From contig NC_020504.1 of the NCBI RefSeq assembly GCF_000349325.1, positions 1,302,001 through 1,366,000 on the forward strand: a stretch of DNA of 64,000 nucleotides, written 5' to 3'. A model generated the notes under the pieces. It was given only the letters and a program-made list of their open reading frames with translations. It was not told where the DNA came from and did no database searches. Origin of the DNA: Streptomyces davaonensis JCM 4913. Its GTDB lineage: Bacteria; Actinomycetota; Actinomycetes; Streptomycetales; Streptomycetaceae. A program made the position numbers and the translations under genes. Positions 8,789-17,520 of the stretch are shown piece by piece. Positions within the stretch are counted from its first letter, which is position 1, and the number at the start of each line of letters is the position of its first letter.

Positions 8789-9976
8789 TCACTCGTACGA
8801 GGGGCTGGGCGCCGTTTCCCTGACTGATCCGAAGTGCGCGAGCAGCGCGGCGGCGATCAGGGCGCCGAGGGCGACGAGCGTGGTGCCACGCATGCCGATG
8901 CCGTCGATCAGCGGCCCCGCGAGGGCGGTGCCGAGGGCGCCGACGGCGAAGTACAGCACCAGGTACGCGCCGCTGAAACTGCCGGAGTTGGCGGGATCGA
9001 TACCGATCACGACGCTCTGATTGGCGGCCTGCGCGACGAAGCAGCCCGCGTCGAACACCGCCAGCCCCACCGCGATGGCGAGCACGCTGTCCGGGGCAAG
9101 GGCGATCAGCAGGACGCCGCTCGCCGCGACGGCCACGGCGACGGTCATCACGGTGCGCGGCCCGCGACGGTCGACGAGGCGTCCGGTGAAGGGCAGTACG
9201 GCGAAGCCGAGCAGCCCGGCCAGGCCGAACAGGCCGATGGCGGTGGGATCCAGGGAGTGCGGCGGCCGGGCGAGGAAGAGCGCGAGGCCGACCCAGAGCA
9301 GCGTGAAGGCGAGGTACCACAGGCCCCCGGTGGCGACCGCGTGCCGCAGTCGCGCCTCGCGCAGCGGGAGGCGGGGCAGCGCGGCCAGGGCGGTGCGGTA
9401 GGGGTCGCGGGCCAGGGGGCGCTCGCCGGGCAGTCGGCTCATCGCCGTACCGGCGCACAGCAGGGCGAGGACGGCGCAGACCATGAGCATCGCGCGCCAG
9501 CCGATCAGGTCGGTGAGGGCGCCGCCGACCAGTCGGCTGAGCAGGATTCCGGCGGACAGTCCGGTCGCGACCAGCGCGACGGCGGCTCCGCGGCGGCCGG
9601 GCGCGGCCAGGCGTCCGGCGATCACGCTCGCCTGGGCGGCGACCGCGGCGGCGGCGCCGATGATCAGGTGGGCGGCGACCAGCACGGCCGCGTCGGTCGC
9701 GGTGGCGGCCAGTACGAGGCCCACGGCCAGGGCGGCGAAGTGGGCGGCGACCAGACGGGCCGGGGCGACGCGGTCGGCGAGGGGCAGCAGCAGGGCGAAC
9801 CCGGCCATCGAGCCGGCGAGCGCGGCGGACGGGACGAGGCTGATCGCGGAGAGCGGGACGTCCAGGTCGGCGGCGACGACGGTGAGGGCGGGCTGGAGGG
9901 TGTAGTTGTCGGCTATCGCCGTACCGGCCATGGCGGCCAGGAGGGCGGTGGCGCCCTTGCGCGGGATGTGGGTCAT
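8789..9976 (-). CDS. MFS transporter (12-helix type)
   Basis: 395 residues from the ATG at 9976, which overlaps the stop of the upstream regulator as ATGA; longer upstream frames have no support. About twelve hydrophobic helices are visible, with a motif-A-like loop at LLPLADRVAPARLV and a second at FTGRLVDRRGPRTV. It is probably a drug or metabolite exporter. The tight coupling to the XRE-cupin gene means both are made from one transcript and the pump is presumably controlled by that repressor. Confidence 0.85.
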   Translation of the reverse strand: MTHIPRKGATALLAAMAGTAIADNYTLQPALTVVAADLDVPLSAISLVPSAALAGSMAGFALLLPLADRVAPARLVAAHFAALAVGLVLAATATDAAVLVAAHLIIGAAAAVAAQASVIAGRLAAPGRRGAAVALVATGLSAGILLSRLVGGALTDLIGWRAMLMVCAVLALLCAGTAMSRLPGERPLARDPYRTALAALPRLPLREARLRHAVATGGLWYLAFTLLWVGLALFLARPPHSLDPTAIGLFGLAGLLGFAVLPFTGRLVDRRGPRTVMTVAVAVAASGVLLIALAPDSVLAIAVGLAVFDAGCFVAQAANQSVVIGIDPANSGSFSGAYLVLYFAVGALGTALAGPLIDGIGMRGTTLVALGALIAAALLAHFGSVRETAPSPSYE

Positions 9977-10560
9977 GGCCGGTCGGTCCGGCTGAGGACT
10001 ACCGCGTAACGGCAGGCGTCGGCACCGGTGTTGGCGAAGACGCGCGGGGCGGGCTCGCCGAGTTCGATGATGTCGCCCGGGCCAAGGTCGTGGACGGTGT
10101 CGCCGTCCTGGAAGGTGAGCCGTCCCTCCAGGACCCAGACGAGCTGGTGGAGGAAGGCGAAGGCGGCGGCCGGGTAGGGGACGCGGGCGCCCGGCGGGAG
10201 ATGGATCTCGGCGATCTCCGCGGGGAAGCGCGGACCGGCGATCTGGCGGCGCCGGTAGCCGGTCTCGGGGTCGGTCCACTCGACGTCCTCCGCGAGCCGC
10301 CGCACGCCCGCCGGCACCTCGGCCTCCGGGGGCGCCTCGCCCTCCGCGAGCAGCGATGCGACGCTGAGCCGGAAGGCCGCGGACAGCTTGCCGAGCACGA
10401 CGGCCGTGGGGTTGCTCTCGCCGCGCTCGATGCGGTTGATCATCGCGCGGGAGACCCCGGAGGCGTCGGCGAGCTGGGCGAGCGTCCACCGGCGCCGCTC
10501 CCGCTCGTCCCGGATGCGGGTGGCGATCCGCTCCACGAGAGGATCTATCATATTGGACAT
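9973..10560 (-). CDS. XRE-family regulator with C-terminal cupin domain
   Basis: 195 residues from the ATG at 10560 (MSNMIDPLVERI). Residues ~5-65 form a helix-turn-helix (WTLAQLADASGVSRAMINRIERGESNPTA) and ~100-190 a cupin barrel (LPPGARVPYPA, HQLVWVLEGRLTFQDGD, LGPGDIIELGE), which likely senses a small ligand. It is translationally coupled to the MFS pump (ATGA). Its start codon lies inside a perfect palindrome that also covers the start of the divergent acetyltransferase, strongly suggesting direct autorepression and co-control of both transcripts. Confidence 0.9.
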   Translation of the reverse strand: MSNMIDPLVERIATRIRDERERRRWTLAQLADASGVSRAMINRIERGESNPTAVVLGKLSAAFRLSVASLLAEGEAPPEAEVPAGVRRLAEDVEWTDPETGYRRRQIAGPRFPAEIAEIHLPPGARVPYPAAAFAFLHQLVWVLEGRLTFQDGDTVHDLGPGDIIELGEPAPRVFANTGADACRYAVVLSRTDRP

Positions 10561-10571
10561 GATTCCAATAT
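10550..10571. promoter_or_regulatory. palindromic operator covering two divergent start codons
   Basis: Perfect inverted repeat ATATTGGA-N6-TCCAATAT. The two divergent ATG codons (minus strand 10558-10560, plus strand 10559-10561) lie in its centre and share two bases. Its AT content stands out locally. It is most simply the binding site of the XRE-cupin protein encoded beside it. Confidence 0.75.
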
Positions 10572-11077
10572 ACGAGACGCAAGGGGGCGTGACGGTCCGG
10601 TCGGCCCGGCCGGAGGACACCGAGGCCGTCGTCGCGATCCGCAACCACGCCGTCGAGTACTCGACGGCCCTGTGGACGCAGGTTCCGCACACCCCCGCCG
10701 AGGGCCGGGCATGGTTCGGCGACCATCTCGACCGGGGCAGCGCGCTGGTGGCGGAGGTGGACGGCGAGATCGCCGGCTACGCGGCGTATGCCCCCTGGCG
10801 GGCCCTGGAGGGCTACCGCCACACGGTGGAGGACTCGGTCTACGTCCGCGCCGAACACCACGGCCTCGGCATCGGCGGAACCCTGCTCACCGCGCTGATC
10901 GCCCGGGCCCGCGCCACGGGCCAGCACAGCATGATCGCCGCCATCGAGTCGGGCAACGAGACGTCGATCCGGCTCCATGAGCGGCGGGGGTTCGAGCACG
11001 TGGGAACCCTGAAGGAGGCCGGGACGAAGTTCGGGCGCTGGTTCGATCTGACGTTGATGCAGTTGCGGCTGGGCTAG
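10559..11077 (+). CDS. GNAT acetyltransferase of the phosphinothricin/methionine-sulfoximine type
   Basis: 172 residues from the ATG at 10559; a GTG at 10589 (VTVRSARPEDTEAV) is an alternative start, since many homologues begin there. Family hallmarks are present: AVEYSTALWTQVPHTPAEGRAWF, the GYAAYAPWR strand, DSVYVRAEHHGLGIGGTLL (acetyl-CoA pyrophosphate loop) and NETSIRLHERRGFEHVG. Such enzymes N-acetylate phosphinothricin, methionine sulfoximine or similar amines. There is no room for a ribosome site if translation begins at 10559, so a leaderless mRNA is likely. Its stop overlaps the convergent regulator stop in a shared CTAG. Confidence 0.85.
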   Translation: MIPIYETQGGVTVRSARPEDTEAVVAIRNHAVEYSTALWTQVPHTPAEGRAWFGDHLDRGSALVAEVDGEIAGYAAYAPWRALEGYRHTVEDSVYVRAEHHGLGIGGTLLTALIARARATGQHSMIAAIESGNETSIRLHERRGFEHVGTLKEAGTKFGRWFDLTLMQLRLG

Positions 11078-11685
11078 GGAAGGTCGCGAGAGCGGGCGAA
11101 GCCGTCGGCCTTGCCGCTGTCGTCGATGTCACGCTGGTGGCCGCGACGGGCGTCGCGGTCGAAGATGCCCATGATCTCGCACGGGCCGCCCTCGGCCCCG
11201 ATCGCGTGCGGCATCATCGTGGGGAACTCGGCGGCCTGGTTGGTCTCGACGCGGAACCGGCGGTTGCCGAGCATGAGGATCGCGGTGCCGGACAGCACGA
11301 CGAGCCATTCGCGGCCGGGGTGGGCGCGCATGCGGGCGGGATTGTCGAGCGGCGGTTCGGTCATGCGCTGACGCATGACACTCATACCGGGGTCGCCCTT
11401 CACGGGCCAGCGCATGAGGCCGTGGGTGCCGTCGATCATCGGGCTGATCACGACGTCGTCGGCGGCGTTCTCCACGAGCTGGTCCAGGGTGGTGTCCAGG
11501 GCGCGGGCGAGGGTGACGAGCTGGTCCAGGGCGAGGCGGCGCTGTCCGTTCTCGATCCGGCTCAGCGTGGACTGGCTGAGGTTGGCACGGGTGGCCAGTT
11601 CTTCCAGGGACCAGCCCTGGGCGACGCGCAGTGCGCGGATCCGTTTGCGTACGAGGCTGTCCAGCGCTCCATCTTCTTGCGTCAT
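11074..11685 (-). CDS. XRE-family regulator with cupin domain, probable repressor of the adjacent pump
   Basis: 203 residues from the ATG at 11685 (MTQEDGALDSLVRKRI). HTH at ~20-75 (WSLEELATRANLSQSTLSRIENGQRRLALDQLVTLARAL) and a cupin barrel at ~105-190 (HPGREWLVVLSGTAILMLGNRRF, FPTMMPHAIGAEGGPCEIMGIFD). It is divergent from the 14-helix MFS gene at 11820 across 134 bases, a standard repressor-pump arrangement. It is unrelated in detail to the XRE-cupin protein 1 kb upstream, although the architecture is the same. Confidence 0.88.
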   Translation of the reverse strand: MTQEDGALDSLVRKRIRALRVAQGWSLEELATRANLSQSTLSRIENGQRRLALDQLVTLARALDTTLDQLVENAADDVVISPMIDGTHGLMRWPVKGDPGMSVMRQRMTEPPLDNPARMRAHPGREWLVVLSGTAILMLGNRRFRVETNQAAEFPTMMPHAIGAEGGPCEIMGIFDRDARRGHQRDIDDSGKADGFARSRDLP

Positions 11686-11703
11686 AGGCAAGATGGTATG
11701 CCT
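11676..11703. promoter_or_regulatory. overlapping inverted repeats at the XRE/MFS divergent promoter
   Basis: CTTGC (11676-11680) pairs with GCAAG (11688-11692), and AGGCA (11686-11690) pairs with TGCCT (11699-11703). The cluster overlaps the regulator's own start codon at 11683-11685. This is a likely operator for the XRE-cupin repressor, though the arms are short. Confidence 0.4.
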
Positions 11704-11819
11704 CTGCCGCAGTGCGGGCTTAGCGTCGACGGAGCGCGCGACCTCCTGCTTCACCACCCCTTTGCGACCGGCCCTGCGTCAGTGGGCTGGTTCCGCATGC
11801 CCCTTTTTGAGAGGAAAGT

Positions 11820-13418
11820 ATGAGCAGCAACCAGCCTCCCCAGTCGGCGGCCGTACCCGTCGGCGGCGGGGGTACGCCGGATGCTCGTCAGCTGCGGGCG
11901 ATCCTGATGGCCGTCTCGATCGCGCTGATGGCCGTCATCGCGTCGGTGTCCGGTCTGAACGTCGCCCAGACCCACATGGCCGTCGAGTGGGGTGCCTCGC
12001 AGACCACTGTCCTGTGGATCATCAACATCTACACCCTGGCCCTGGCCGCCCTGCTGCTCCCGCTCGGTGCGATCGGTGACCGACTGGGCCGCAAGCCCAT
12101 GCTGATCACCGGACTGATCATCTTCGGCGCGGCCAGTGTCGTCGCGGGGCTCGCCCCGTCGGCCGCGGTGATGATCGGCGCCCGCGTGGCCGCGGGCGTC
12201 AGCGCCGCGATGATCATGCCGATCACGCTGGCCGTCATCACCTCCACGTTCCCCGAGGAGGAGCGGGGCAAGGCGATCGGTGTGTGGACCGGTGTCGCCG
12301 GAGGCGGCGGAATCCTCGGCATGTTCCTCTCCGCGTTCCTCGTGGACGTCGCGGACTGGCGGTGGCTGTTCGTGCTGCCCGTGGCACTGGTCGCCGTCGC
12401 GCTGGCGATGACCCTGAAGTCGGTGCCCAACTCCCGCGAACGCTCCGCCCATTCCTTCGACACCATCGGTGCGTTGGTGTCCACCGTCGCCGTGATCGGA
12501 CTCATCTTCGTCCTGCAAGAAGGCCCCGAGCGCGGCTGGACCGACCCCGTCTCCCTGATCAGCCTGGCCGTCGGCGTCGTCGCCGCCATCACCTTCGTGG
12601 TCTGGGAGCTGCACCGGCGCGATGCTTCCCTGCTGGACGTACGCCTCTTCCGTGAGCGCGGCCTGGCCGGCGGCTCCCTCACGCTGCTCGTCGTGTTCGG
12701 CGTCCAGGCCGGCATCGCCGTCGTCCTCTTCCCGTTCTTCCAGGCCGTGTTGGGCTGGTCGGGCCTGCTGTCCACCGCGGCGATGATGCCCATGGCCGTC
12801 ATGATGATGACGGCGTCCGGCCTGGCCCCCAGGATGGCCGCCAAGATCGGCGCCCGCTCCACCATGACCGTGGGCATCGCCCTGTCCACCCTGGGCCTCG
12901 CACTGATGGCGCTGTTCGTCTCCGTGGACGACGGCTACCTGTCCATCCTCCCCGGCATGCTCGCCATGGGCATCGGCATGGGCCTGTCGATGACGCCCTC
13001 CACCGAGGCCATCACCAGCTCCCTGCCCCGCGCCAAGCAGGGCGTCGCCTCCGCCCTCAACGACGTCACCCGCGAATTCGGCACCGCTTTGGGCGTCGCG
13101 ATGCTCGGCGCACTCCTGGCCAACGGCTACCGCGGCGCCATCGACGACAAACTCGGCGGCATCCCCCAACAGACTGCGGACACCGCACGCGAGGGTGTCG
13201 CCAACGCCGTCGAGGTGGCCCCGAGCACCGGCAGCCATGCCCAGGACCTGATCCACACCGCGCAGCAGTCCTTCGTCGACGGCTGGCAACAGGCCATGTG
13301 GGCAGGCGTCGCCGTCATGGGCGTGCTGCTGGTGTACGTCGCAGTTCACGGGCCGAAGGGCTCAGCCCCCGCCGCCACGGACGAGGCGGAGACCGCGGAG
13401 ACGGTCGCCGTCCGATGA
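11820..13418 (+). CDS. EmrB/QacA-type MFS drug:H+ antiporter (14 helices)
   Basis: 532 residues with GAGAGGAAAGT before the ATG. Hallmarks of the DHA2 family: VLWIINIYTLALAALLLPLGAIGDRLGRKPM (motif D1 and motif A), GARVAAGVSAAMIMPITLAVI, and GVAGGGGILGMFLSAFLV (antiporter motif C position). About 14 hydrophobic helices span ~27-505, with a large extracellular loop before the last helix and a Glu/Thr-rich tail. It exports hydrophobic drugs or endogenous metabolites at the cost of protons. It is controlled by the divergent XRE-cupin gene and followed by a strong hairpin terminator. Confidence 0.92.
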   Translation: MSSNQPPQSAAVPVGGGGTPDARQLRAILMAVSIALMAVIASVSGLNVAQTHMAVEWGASQTTVLWIINIYTLALAALLLPLGAIGDRLGRKPMLITGLIIFGAASVVAGLAPSAAVMIGARVAAGVSAAMIMPITLAVITSTFPEEERGKAIGVWTGVAGGGGILGMFLSAFLVDVADWRWLFVLPVALVAVALAMTLKSVPNSRERSAHSFDTIGALVSTVAVIGLIFVLQEGPERGWTDPVSLISLAVGVVAAITFVVWELHRRDASLLDVRLFRERGLAGGSLTLLVVFGVQAGIAVVLFPFFQAVLGWSGLLSTAAMMPMAVMMMTASGLAPRMAAKIGARSTMTVGIALSTLGLALMALFVSVDDGYLSILPGMLAMGIGMGLSMTPSTEAITSSLPRAKQGVASALNDVTREFGTALGVAMLGALLANGYRGAIDDKLGGIPQQTADTAREGVANAVEVAPSTGSHAQDLIHTAQQSFVDGWQQAMWAGVAVMGVLLVYVAVHGPKGSAPAATDEAETAETVAVR

Positions 13419-13448
13419 CCGCGTGACCCATGGGCGGATCACCCGTCA

Positions 13449-13484
13449 GGCGTCAGGCATCGCGCTGCTGCGATGCCTGACGCC
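13449..13484. terminator. strong bidirectional hairpin terminator
   Basis: Perfect 15-base stem (13449-13463 with 13470-13484) and 6-base loop GCTGCT, placed between the convergent MFS gene and TPR gene. It probably stops transcription from both sides. Confidence 0.85.
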
Positions 13485-13521
13485 CCAGCACCCGCCCAGC
13501 ATCCGCCCTGGAACCGCTCGT

Positions 13522-14169
13522 CTATGAGCGGATGTGCGTGCGCGCTTGCTCGATCCACCCCGATACGGCCTTGGCACCGCAGCTCTCGGCCACCGACTGG
13601 GCCTCGTCGAGGTGGCGGACCGCCGCCGATGGGTCGCCGGTTTCGGCCGCGAGGTAGGCCAGTGCCACCAGGCCGGCCGCCTCCCCCGGCCTGAAGCCGA
13701 TCTCCCGGCGCAGGGTCACCGATTCGGTCAGCCGCTCGCGGGCCTGGTCAAGGTTCCCCGCGTCCTTGTCGGCGAATCCGAGATGGCGAATCGCGTAGGA
13801 CATCGTCTTCCGGTCGTCGACGGACTTCGCCAGCGCGTACGACCGCTCGAAGTACGGCCTGCCCGTGGCGCCGTCGCCCTTGACCACCTGATGCCAGCAG
13901 CCGACCCAGAACAACGCGTCCGCCTCACCCGAGGCGTCCCCCAGACGCGCGTACAACTCGGCTGCCCGCTCGAACAGCACCAGTTCCTGGCTGTTCTCCT
14001 CGCGGTCGTCGAGGAAGCGAACGTGCAGCAACTTGCCCCGCGCCATGGCGAGCGGCGCCTCGACCGCGTCCAGCACGTCGTCGCACCGCTCGAGCGCGGA
14101 CGCGTCCCCGCCGAACATCGCCGCTTCGAACAACTCTCCCGCACGTTCGACCCAGTCCTGCCCATGCAT
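13522..14169 (-). CDS. TPR-like helical protein
   Basis: 215 residues with GGGAGGGG before the ATG at 14169. The sequence is wholly helical with paired-helix repeats: FERAAELYARLGDASGEADALF, GRPYFERSYALAKSVDDRKTMSYAIRHLGFADKDAGNLDQARERLTESVTLRREIG, and AVRHLDEAQSVAESCGAKA. This is the pattern of TPR proteins resembling the C-terminal part of AfsR-like regulators. There is no DNA-binding or enzymatic domain, so it is probably a protein-binding scaffold. It lies downstream of the large TPR-ATPase gene (101-base gap) and may share its transcript. Confidence 0.65.
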   Translation of the reverse strand: MHGQDWVERAGELFEAAMFGGDASALERCDDVLDAVEAPLAMARGKLLHVRFLDDREENSQELVLFERAAELYARLGDASGEADALFWVGCWHQVVKGDGATGRPYFERSYALAKSVDDRKTMSYAIRHLGFADKDAGNLDQARERLTESVTLRREIGFRPGEAAGLVALAYLAAETGDPSAAVRHLDEAQSVAESCGAKAVSGWIEQARTHIRS

Positions 14170-14270
14170 ACTCGGACCCCTCCCCGTTGGACGCCGGCAG
14201 CCCCGAGGCTATCTCCATGTCCGCGGCGGTGAACGGGAATTGCATTGCCCATGGAGCGGCTCGGCGCTGC

Positions 14271-16757
14271 CTAGAGGCTGAGCCCCGTCCTGCGCAGTCG
14301 CTCCGCTGTCTGCGCCGAGCCGGCGCGCGGTGTCTGGGCAGCCAGTGCCGACAGCAGGCCCTCCCAGGCGTCGGGGAGGCCCGCGTCCACGGCTGAGCGG
14401 TAGGCGTCGCGGGCCTCGGTGGGGCGACCCTGGGCAAGGTAGAGGGCGCCGAGTGCGGCGTACGCCTCGGTGTCGCCCGCTTCGCAGCCGCGGATGTAGG
14501 CGCGCTCGGCGGCGGCGGTGTCGTCCTGGGCCTCGCGGACGCGGCCCAGTGCGGTCCAGGCGTCGGTGGCACCGAGCGCCGCCGCCCGTGACACCGCGCG
14601 CCTTGATCCCTCCCGATCACCCGACCGCTCCCGCATCCGGGACAGGGCGGCCCACGCCGCCGGGGAGCCTCGGTCGGCTGCCAGGTCGGCGGCGCGTTCC
14701 GCGCCCTCGGGGTCTCCGGCGCGTTCGCGGCCGCGGGCCAGGGTGATCCATGCTTCTACGTCACCGGCTCGGGCCGCCTCGGCAGCGGCATGGGCTGCGC
14801 CGGTGTCGTCGCCGCGTTCCGCCCGGTCCTCAGCCAGGGCGGTCCAGGCCTCCGGGTCGCCGGTGCGTACCGCCTGCGCGGCGGCCTCCTCGGCGGCGGT
14901 CCGGTCGCCGTCCGCCTCGGCGAGCAGGGCCAGTTCGCGCCAGGCCGCGCCGACGCCGAGGGCTGCGGCCTCTCGGTGGGCAGCGGCGGCGCCGGACAAG
15001 TCGCCTGCTGCGTGGCGCAGTTGGGCCAACTGGGTCCAGCCCTCGGGGTTCGCGGCGGCCGCGCCGCCGGTGGCCGCGGCCACGGTCGCCGTCCGGTCAC
15101 CGAGCGCCCATTGCAGCCGCACGAGACGGGCCCAGGCCTCGGTCACCCCGGCCTCGGCCGCCCGGGTCGCGTGTTCCACCGCCTTCGGCAGGTCTCCGGC
15201 GCGTTCGGCCGTCTGGGCGAGCCCGACGTGCCCCCAGCCGTCGCCGACGCTCACCGCCTGCTCGAACGCCTTCGCCGCCGCAGGACCGTCTGCCGCGCGC
15301 ATCCGGCCGAGCGTCCGCCAGGCGAGCGACTGCGCCACCGCCGGGGCCCGGGCAGCCACCTCGTCAGCGCTGCCCAAGTCGCCTTCCTGCTCGCAGATCC
15401 GGGCCAGCGCGGACCAGGCCCACACATCGCCCGCCTCGGCCGCACGCAGGTAGGCGCGTCGGGTGCCCGCCCGATCGCCCTCGGCCTCGCGCGCCACCGC
15501 CAGAGCCACCCAGGCGCCGGGGTCCGTGGCGGCTGTCTCTTCCGCGGCGGCCTGTCCGTCGGTGGTCTCCCGCAGTACGGCCCACTCCGCGCGCGCCCGC
15601 CCGTGGCCCTGACGGACGGCCATGTCGTAGAGCGTGGCGGCACAGCCGTAGCGGCGGCGCTGTTCGGCGGCCCGGGCGAAGGCGTGGAGGTCGTCCGGGG
15701 TCCTGGCCCAGGCGGCCGCAGCCCAGAACTCGGCGGGGGGCGTGCGGTGCGCCCTGACCCGGCGGATGTGCTGCTCCAAGTAGTCGTCCGGGCGGTAGCT
15801 GTCAGGGTCGCCGACCCCCGGCTCGTGCCGCTCGGCGATCAGTGGTGCGGGGCCGCCCGCGCTTGCGGTGAGCGAGCCGATGGCCGCCGGAAACCACTCC
15901 TTGCCCGCGGTTGCACGGGCGGTGGAGTCCATGAACCCAGCCGCGGCCTCCATCAGCAGGCGGGCCGGTACGGCACTGGCGTGACCTAGCCTGCGTGCCT
16001 CGGCGGCGGCGGTGAGCACGGCATGCTCGGCCGAGGTGAACCACTGGTCGGGCCCCATCTCCCAGCGGCGGACCAACTCCGGTCCACCGGTGAGATGCTG
16101 AAGCACACGGTTGCCGGGGCCCGCTGCGCGGACGGCAGCGGCGAGGCGGGGGTCTCGGGCGGCCGCCGCGGCGACTTCCGGGGAGTCGACGGACAGGGTG
16201 TCCGGCACCGCGATCCGGGTATGACGCCCCGTCAACAGGGCGTGAGTGTGTGCGAACTCGTCCTCGACACCGCGGGTTCTCTCCGTCAGCCGCCGCAAAT
16301 GCTCCGGCCACATCGTGCCCACCACGGCAAGCGGCGCCACCTCGTCGAGCAGCCGCACCAGGGCCCGCGCGGCTCGCTCGCCGACGGCGCCGCTCAGGCA
16401 GCGCTGTGCCTCGTCGAGCCACAGCACGGTCCGCGGGGCGACGTCGGCCGCGGTCAATTCGTCGGCGTCGGTGGGGTACAGCACGGGCCAGTCGGGCAGG
16501 ACCGCCTTCACCGCCTCGTACGCGGCACGGGTCTTGCCGCTCGCGGACCGACCCACCAACAGGACGAACACACCGCGGTTCGTGGCCGCCGACCGCGCCA
16601 GCAGTCCGCGCAGGGTCTCGTCGTGCGGGCGGAGCAAGTACTCCGTCGGCGGCAGGTCAACGCCGTCGTCGAGACCGGGGGCGGGGTGAACTCCGAGGCG
16701 TACGGGATCCCACTGAAGCGCGGTACGCAGGCGGGCCTCACCGTCGGGCATGTGCAC
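14271..16757 (-). CDS. P-loop ATPase with long SEL1/TPR-type repeat region
   Basis: 828 residues. Residues ~30-260 form a nucleotide-binding domain with Walker A GRSASGKT (~70) and Walker B TVLWLDEAQ (~110), resembling STAND-type ATPases. From ~380 to 800 there are about twelve imperfect ~34-residue repeats built around AEAGD-x-x-AWxxLAxxRExxGDxxGA, typical of SEL1/TPR solenoids. Such proteins are signal-dependent scaffolds in which the repeats recognise a partner and the ATPase switches. The start overlaps the stop of the STAS gene by 20 bases, so the two are translationally coupled and probably work together. No toxic effector domain is attached. Confidence 0.75.
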   Translation of the reverse strand: MHMPDGEARLRTALQWDPVRLGVHPAPGLDDGVDLPPTEYLLRPHDETLRGLLARSAATNRGVFVLLVGRSASGKTRAAYEAVKAVLPDWPVLYPTDADELTAADVAPRTVLWLDEAQRCLSGAVGERAARALVRLLDEVAPLAVVGTMWPEHLRRLTERTRGVEDEFAHTHALLTGRHTRIAVPDTLSVDSPEVAAAAARDPRLAAAVRAAGPGNRVLQHLTGGPELVRRWEMGPDQWFTSAEHAVLTAAAEARRLGHASAVPARLLMEAAAGFMDSTARATAGKEWFPAAIGSLTASAGGPAPLIAERHEPGVGDPDSYRPDDYLEQHIRRVRAHRTPPAEFWAAAAWARTPDDLHAFARAAEQRRRYGCAATLYDMAVRQGHGRARAEWAVLRETTDGQAAAEETAATDPGAWVALAVAREAEGDRAGTRRAYLRAAEAGDVWAWSALARICEQEGDLGSADEVAARAPAVAQSLAWRTLGRMRAADGPAAAKAFEQAVSVGDGWGHVGLAQTAERAGDLPKAVEHATRAAEAGVTEAWARLVRLQWALGDRTATVAAATGGAAAANPEGWTQLAQLRHAAGDLSGAAAAHREAAALGVGAAWRELALLAEADGDRTAAEEAAAQAVRTGDPEAWTALAEDRAERGDDTGAAHAAAEAARAGDVEAWITLARGRERAGDPEGAERAADLAADRGSPAAWAALSRMRERSGDREGSRRAVSRAAALGATDAWTALGRVREAQDDTAAAERAYIRGCEAGDTEAYAALGALYLAQGRPTEARDAYRSAVDAGLPDAWEGLLSALAAQTPRAGSAQTAERLRRTGLSL

Positions 16758-17472
16758 CGAGCACCTCTCGGCCGAGGAACTCGACGGCCGGATCGACGGA
16801 GCGGAAGATGGGAAACACTTTCGTCAGTCCGGTGATCCGGAACTGCTTGACCGCTGGTTCGTACGGCACAACCAGGGCCAGCGCTCCTTCAAAGGCCCGG
16901 ACGTACTTCAACGCACCGACGATCACACCCAGTCCCGTGGAGTCGAGGTACTCGACCTCCGTCAAGTCGATGACGAGAAAGTACCTGCCTTGCTTGATCA
17001 GATCGACCAGCACCTTGCGGAGCCCCACCGAGGTGTAGACATCCAGGTCAAGCATGACCTTCACCAGAGTGATGCTCTCCGAGAGGTGCTCGTAGGTGTG
17101 CCGACCCGCCCGGACGACGTCCCCCTCCTCCGCGCCCGCCACGGTGTCGTGGATGCGATAGGACCAGGTCGGACCGGCCTTGGGCAACGAGTTACGCAAC
17201 CGCTCACTGGTGACCACGACCGACAGCCTGGCGCCCTTGAAGTGCGCGCGCTTGAGGCCCCCGACCAGAACGTCCAGGGCCACACTGTTGATGTCGTCCA
17301 TCCCACTGAGGTCGGCGATCAGGGTCCTTCGTCCCTGCTCGGCCAACTGCACCATGACCTTGCGCAGTTCCCACGCACAGTTGACATCGACCGTGCCGCC
17401 TGGACAGTCACTCTCCACCCGCACGACGGTGACGGCATCGCTCCGGTCCTCGTACGACACCTTCAGCTGCAC
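16738..17472 (-). CDS. tandem STAS-domain protein (anti-sigma factor antagonist-like)
   Basis: 244 residues from a GTG start. There are two STAS domains. The first (~10-110) carries LIADLSGMDDINSVALDVLVGGL, where the phosphorylatable serine position reads INS. The second (~125-235) has the canonical VIDLTEVEYLDSTGLGVIVGAL, whose serine is the usual kinase target in SpoIIAA-type antagonists. This suggests one regulated and one altered domain in a partner-switching protein. It is coupled to the repeat-ATPase downstream, an uncommon pairing; the cognate anti-sigma kinase is not in the window. Confidence 0.85.
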   Translation of the reverse strand: MQLKVSYEDRSDAVTVVRVESDCPGGTVDVNCAWELRKVMVQLAEQGRRTLIADLSGMDDINSVALDVLVGGLKRAHFKGARLSVVVTSERLRNSLPKAGPTWSYRIHDTVAGAEEGDVVRAGRHTYEHLSESITLVKVMLDLDVYTSVGLRKVLVDLIKQGRYFLVIDLTEVEYLDSTGLGVIVGALKYVRAFEGALALVVPYEPAVKQFRITGLTKVFPIFRSVDPAVEFLGREVLGAHARR

Positions 17473-17520
17473 CAGGCCCCCTCATCTCAGGCACCGTCGA
17501 TCGTAACCGCGCCGCATGCG

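Noticed and set aside
7132..8823. Long open frame (563 codons) on the plus strand opposite the TPR gene
   Set aside because: Antisense shadow of high-GC coding sequence. The product is a low-complexity Gly/Val/Gln/Arg mix with no motif, while the opposite strand has clear TPR signatures.
9994..10999. Upstream extension of the MFS frame at 8789 to 10999
   Set aside because: It would run through the XRE-cupin gene in another frame. The ATGA-coupled start at 9976 is far better.
11751..13349. 532-codon minus-strand frame opposite the EmrB/QacA pump
   Set aside because: The His/Asp/Gly-rich composition is that of a mirrored membrane protein; no ribosome site or known fold.
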